NCBI GenBank assembly: GCA_002403415.1
Contig: DHHS01000174.1
Span: 1 to 6,558, forward strand
Source of the DNA: Sphingomonas sp. UBA4766
GTDB lineage: Bacteria; Pseudomonadota; Alphaproteobacteria; Sphingomonadales; Sphingomonadaceae
Direction of reading: 5' to 3'
DNA: 6,558 nucleotides
Shown here in pieces: positions 5,418 to 6,558 of the stretch. The notes beneath the pieces were generated by a model that did not search any database, was not told the origin of the DNA, and was given only the letters and a program-made list of their open reading frames with translations. How positions within the stretch are numbered: the first letter of the stretch is position 1; every line of letters starts with the position of its first letter. The position numbers were made by a program, and so were the translations under genes.

Positions 5418-5960
5418 TTATTTTGCAGGCGGCGTGAGCGCAGGGACAAGGCGCGCGGCGTCGGCCGGTTCGATGCCGGGGCGGGGCGGACCGGCAACCG
5501 TTTCGTCCCCGCGCTGGATGCGCGCGGCCAGCTGCACCGCTTCCACCACGCGCGGATACACACCGCAGCGGCAGATATTGGTGATGGCGGCGGCAATATC
5601 GTCATCGGACGGGTCGCGATTGGTCTTGATGAGGACAGCGGCGGCCATGATCATGCCTGGGATGCAAAAGCCGCATTGCGGCACCGCCTTTGCGATCCAC
5701 GCCTGCTGCACCGGATGTTCGCGTTCGCGCGACAACCCCTCGATCGTGGTGACAAACGCGCCCTCAAGCGTGCCGATCGCGACCTGACACGATCGCACCG
5801 CCTGCCCATCGACATCGACGGTGCATGCCCCGCAATGCCCGGTGCCGCAGCCATATTTGGCGCCGGTCAGGTTCGACGCATCGCGCAGCGCCCAAAGCAA
5901 CGGCGTTTTGGGGTCCATCCGATATTCGATCGGCGCGTTGTTGACGGTGAATTTGGTCAT
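5418..5960 (-). CDS. [2Fe-2S]-binding small subunit of a molybdenum-hydroxylase-type enzyme
   Basis: The 180-aa protein has both iron-sulfur domains of the IorA/CoxS/xanthine-dehydrogenase small-subunit family. The plant-type ferredoxin cluster uses C38, C43, C46 and C58 (Y-G-C-G-T-G-H-C-G-A-C). The helical C-terminal cluster uses C96, C99, C130 and C132 (Q-C-G-F-C and N-I-C-R-C-G-x-Y-P-R). All eight cysteines are present. Such subunits carry electrons from a molybdopterin large subunit that hydroxylates N-heterocycles, aldehydes or similar substrates with water-derived oxygen. No large subunit follows; the RcnB-like gene does. A Pro/Ala-rich tail (about 157-180) extends past the usual end. 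The ATG at 5960 overlaps the TGA of the CoA-transferase gene (ATGA), with GGAG about 9 nt upstream, so the two are almost certainly co-translated. Confidence 0.92.
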   Translation of the reverse strand: MTKFTVNNAPIEYRMDPKTPLLWALRDASNLTGAKYGCGTGHCGACTVDVDGQAVRSCQVAIGTLEGAFVTTIEGLSREREHPVQQAWIAKAVPQCGFCIPGMIMAAAVLIKTNRDPSDDDIAAAITNICRCGVYPRVVEAVQLAARIQRGDETVAGPPRPGIEPADAARLVPALTPPAK

Positions 5961-6558
5961 CGCAGCGGCTCCGGCTCAGGCGGGCTGAAAGGGCGGGGCG
6001 GGCTGGCCGTGTCGGACACCATGCGCGCGCCGTCAATGACAATCGGGCTGGCGACCCCCGGAATCCCGCCGCGCTCAATCGCCATGCCTCGCGCGATGAC
6101 CTGCGGATCGGCAAACACCTCATCGACGCGGTTGATCGGGCCGGCGGGGACGCCCGCTGCCTCCAGCGCTTCGTAAAGATCAGCTTTGCGCCACCCGACA
6201 ATCGCCACCGTCAGCGCCGCAATCAGCGCGGCGCGATTGCCCACCCGCGCCGGATTGGTTGCAAAGCGCGGGTCGTTGGCAAGCGGCAGGCCCAGCACGT
6301 CGCACAGCCGCGCAAACTGCCCGTCATTGCCGACCGCGATAATCAGCTCACCATCGGCGCAGGCGAACGACTGATACGGAGCAAGGTTGGCATGGCCATT
6401 GCCCATGCGGTGCGGCACGACCCCGCTTGCCATCCAGTTGAGCGCCTGGTTCGCGAGCACCGCGACCTGCGTGTCGAGCAGCGCCATGTCGATATGCGCG
6501 CCCAGGCCAGTCGCGTCGCGCTGGCGCAAGGCGGCGAGGATCGCGACCGCCGAATAGA
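5957..6558 (-). CDS. CaiB/BaiF family CoA-transferase (family III), 5' end outside window
   Basis: About 199 C-terminal residues are visible, roughly half of a typical 390-aa member. The frame is open to the right edge and its first codons read Y-S-A-V-A-I-L-A-A-L, a typical helix of this family, so an internal start is rejected. Recognisable segments are A-L-L-D-T-Q-V-A-V-L-A-N-Q-A-L-N-W, N-L-A-P-Y-Q-S-F, G-E-L-I-I-A-V-G-N-D-G-Q-F, and G-V-P-A-G-P-I-N-R-V-D-E-V-F. Family III enzymes move CoA between acyl-CoA and a free acid via an aspartyl-CoA intermediate; the catalytic Asp normally lies just upstream of the visible part, so activity cannot be checked here. The substrate is unknown. The 3' end overlaps the Fe-S subunit gene by 4 nt, suggesting a shared catabolic operon continuing to the right. 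Confidence 0.93.
   Translation of the reverse strand, partial: YSAVAILAALRQRDATGLGAHIDMALLDTQVAVLANQALNWMASGVVPHRMGNGHANLAPYQSFACADGELIIAVGNDGQFARLCDVLGLPLANDPRFATNPARVGNRAALIAALTVAIVGWRKADLYEALEAAGVPAGPINRVDEVFADPQVIARGMAIERGGIPGVASPIVIDGARMVSDTASPPRPFSPPEPEPLR

Noticed and set aside
5957..6529. CoA-transferase starting at the internal TTG 6529.
   Set aside because: The frame continues upstream to the window edge with family-typical residues (Y-S-A-V-A-I-L-A-A), so the gene is truncated by the window, not started here.

Overview
The window is GC-rich, densely coded DNA from a Gram-negative bacterium. Protein style and codon bias suggest an alphaproteobacterium, most likely a sphingomonad: a two-histidine P4H oxygenase, a long Arg/Asp-rich RcnB-like exported protein, and an IorA/CoxS-type [2Fe-2S] subunit beside a CaiB-family CoA-transferase. 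This placement is inference from gene style, not a computed assignment. Every convincing gene lies on the minus strand, so transcription runs from high to low coordinates.

In transcription order (right to left) the layout is as follows. (1) The C-terminal half of a CaiB/BaiF CoA-transferase runs off the right edge. Its stop overlaps the start (ATGA) of a [2Fe-2S] small subunit of a molybdenum-hydroxylase-type enzyme; no large subunit follows. (2) After 109 nt comes an exported RcnB-family protein with an unusually long linker: proline-rich, then 11-residue Arg/Asp repeats, then FRGPQN hexapeptide repeats. It ends at a strong intrinsic terminator. (3) Immediately after the terminator is a prolyl-4-hydroxylase-like Fe(II)/2-oxoglutarate oxygenase, followed 50 nt later by an exported protein of unknown function with a C-terminal TPR. 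(4) Next are recJ (single-strand-specific DNA exonuclease) and, 10 nt later, a small VOC/glyoxalase-fold protein. (5) Then tRNA-Glu(TTC) with an encoded CCA end, and 163 nt further the first codons of a gene that leaves the window on the left.

The genes look like a mix of housekeeping (recJ, tRNA-Glu) and accessory or envelope functions rather than one pathway. The closest functional couplings are CoA-transferase with the Fe-S subunit (overlapping ORFs) and recJ with the VOC gene (10-nt gap).

The most unusual signals are: a perfect 12-bp inverted repeat whose RNA hairpin would cover part of the Shine-Dalgarno and the A of the start codon of the left-edge gene; the tandem-repeat architecture of the RcnB-like protein next to a prolyl hydroxylase; the Fe-S subunit without its catalytic partner; and the odd initiation region of recJ. 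I found no CRISPR array, insertion sequence, phage gene or defence cassette, and no clear evidence of a wholly new system.
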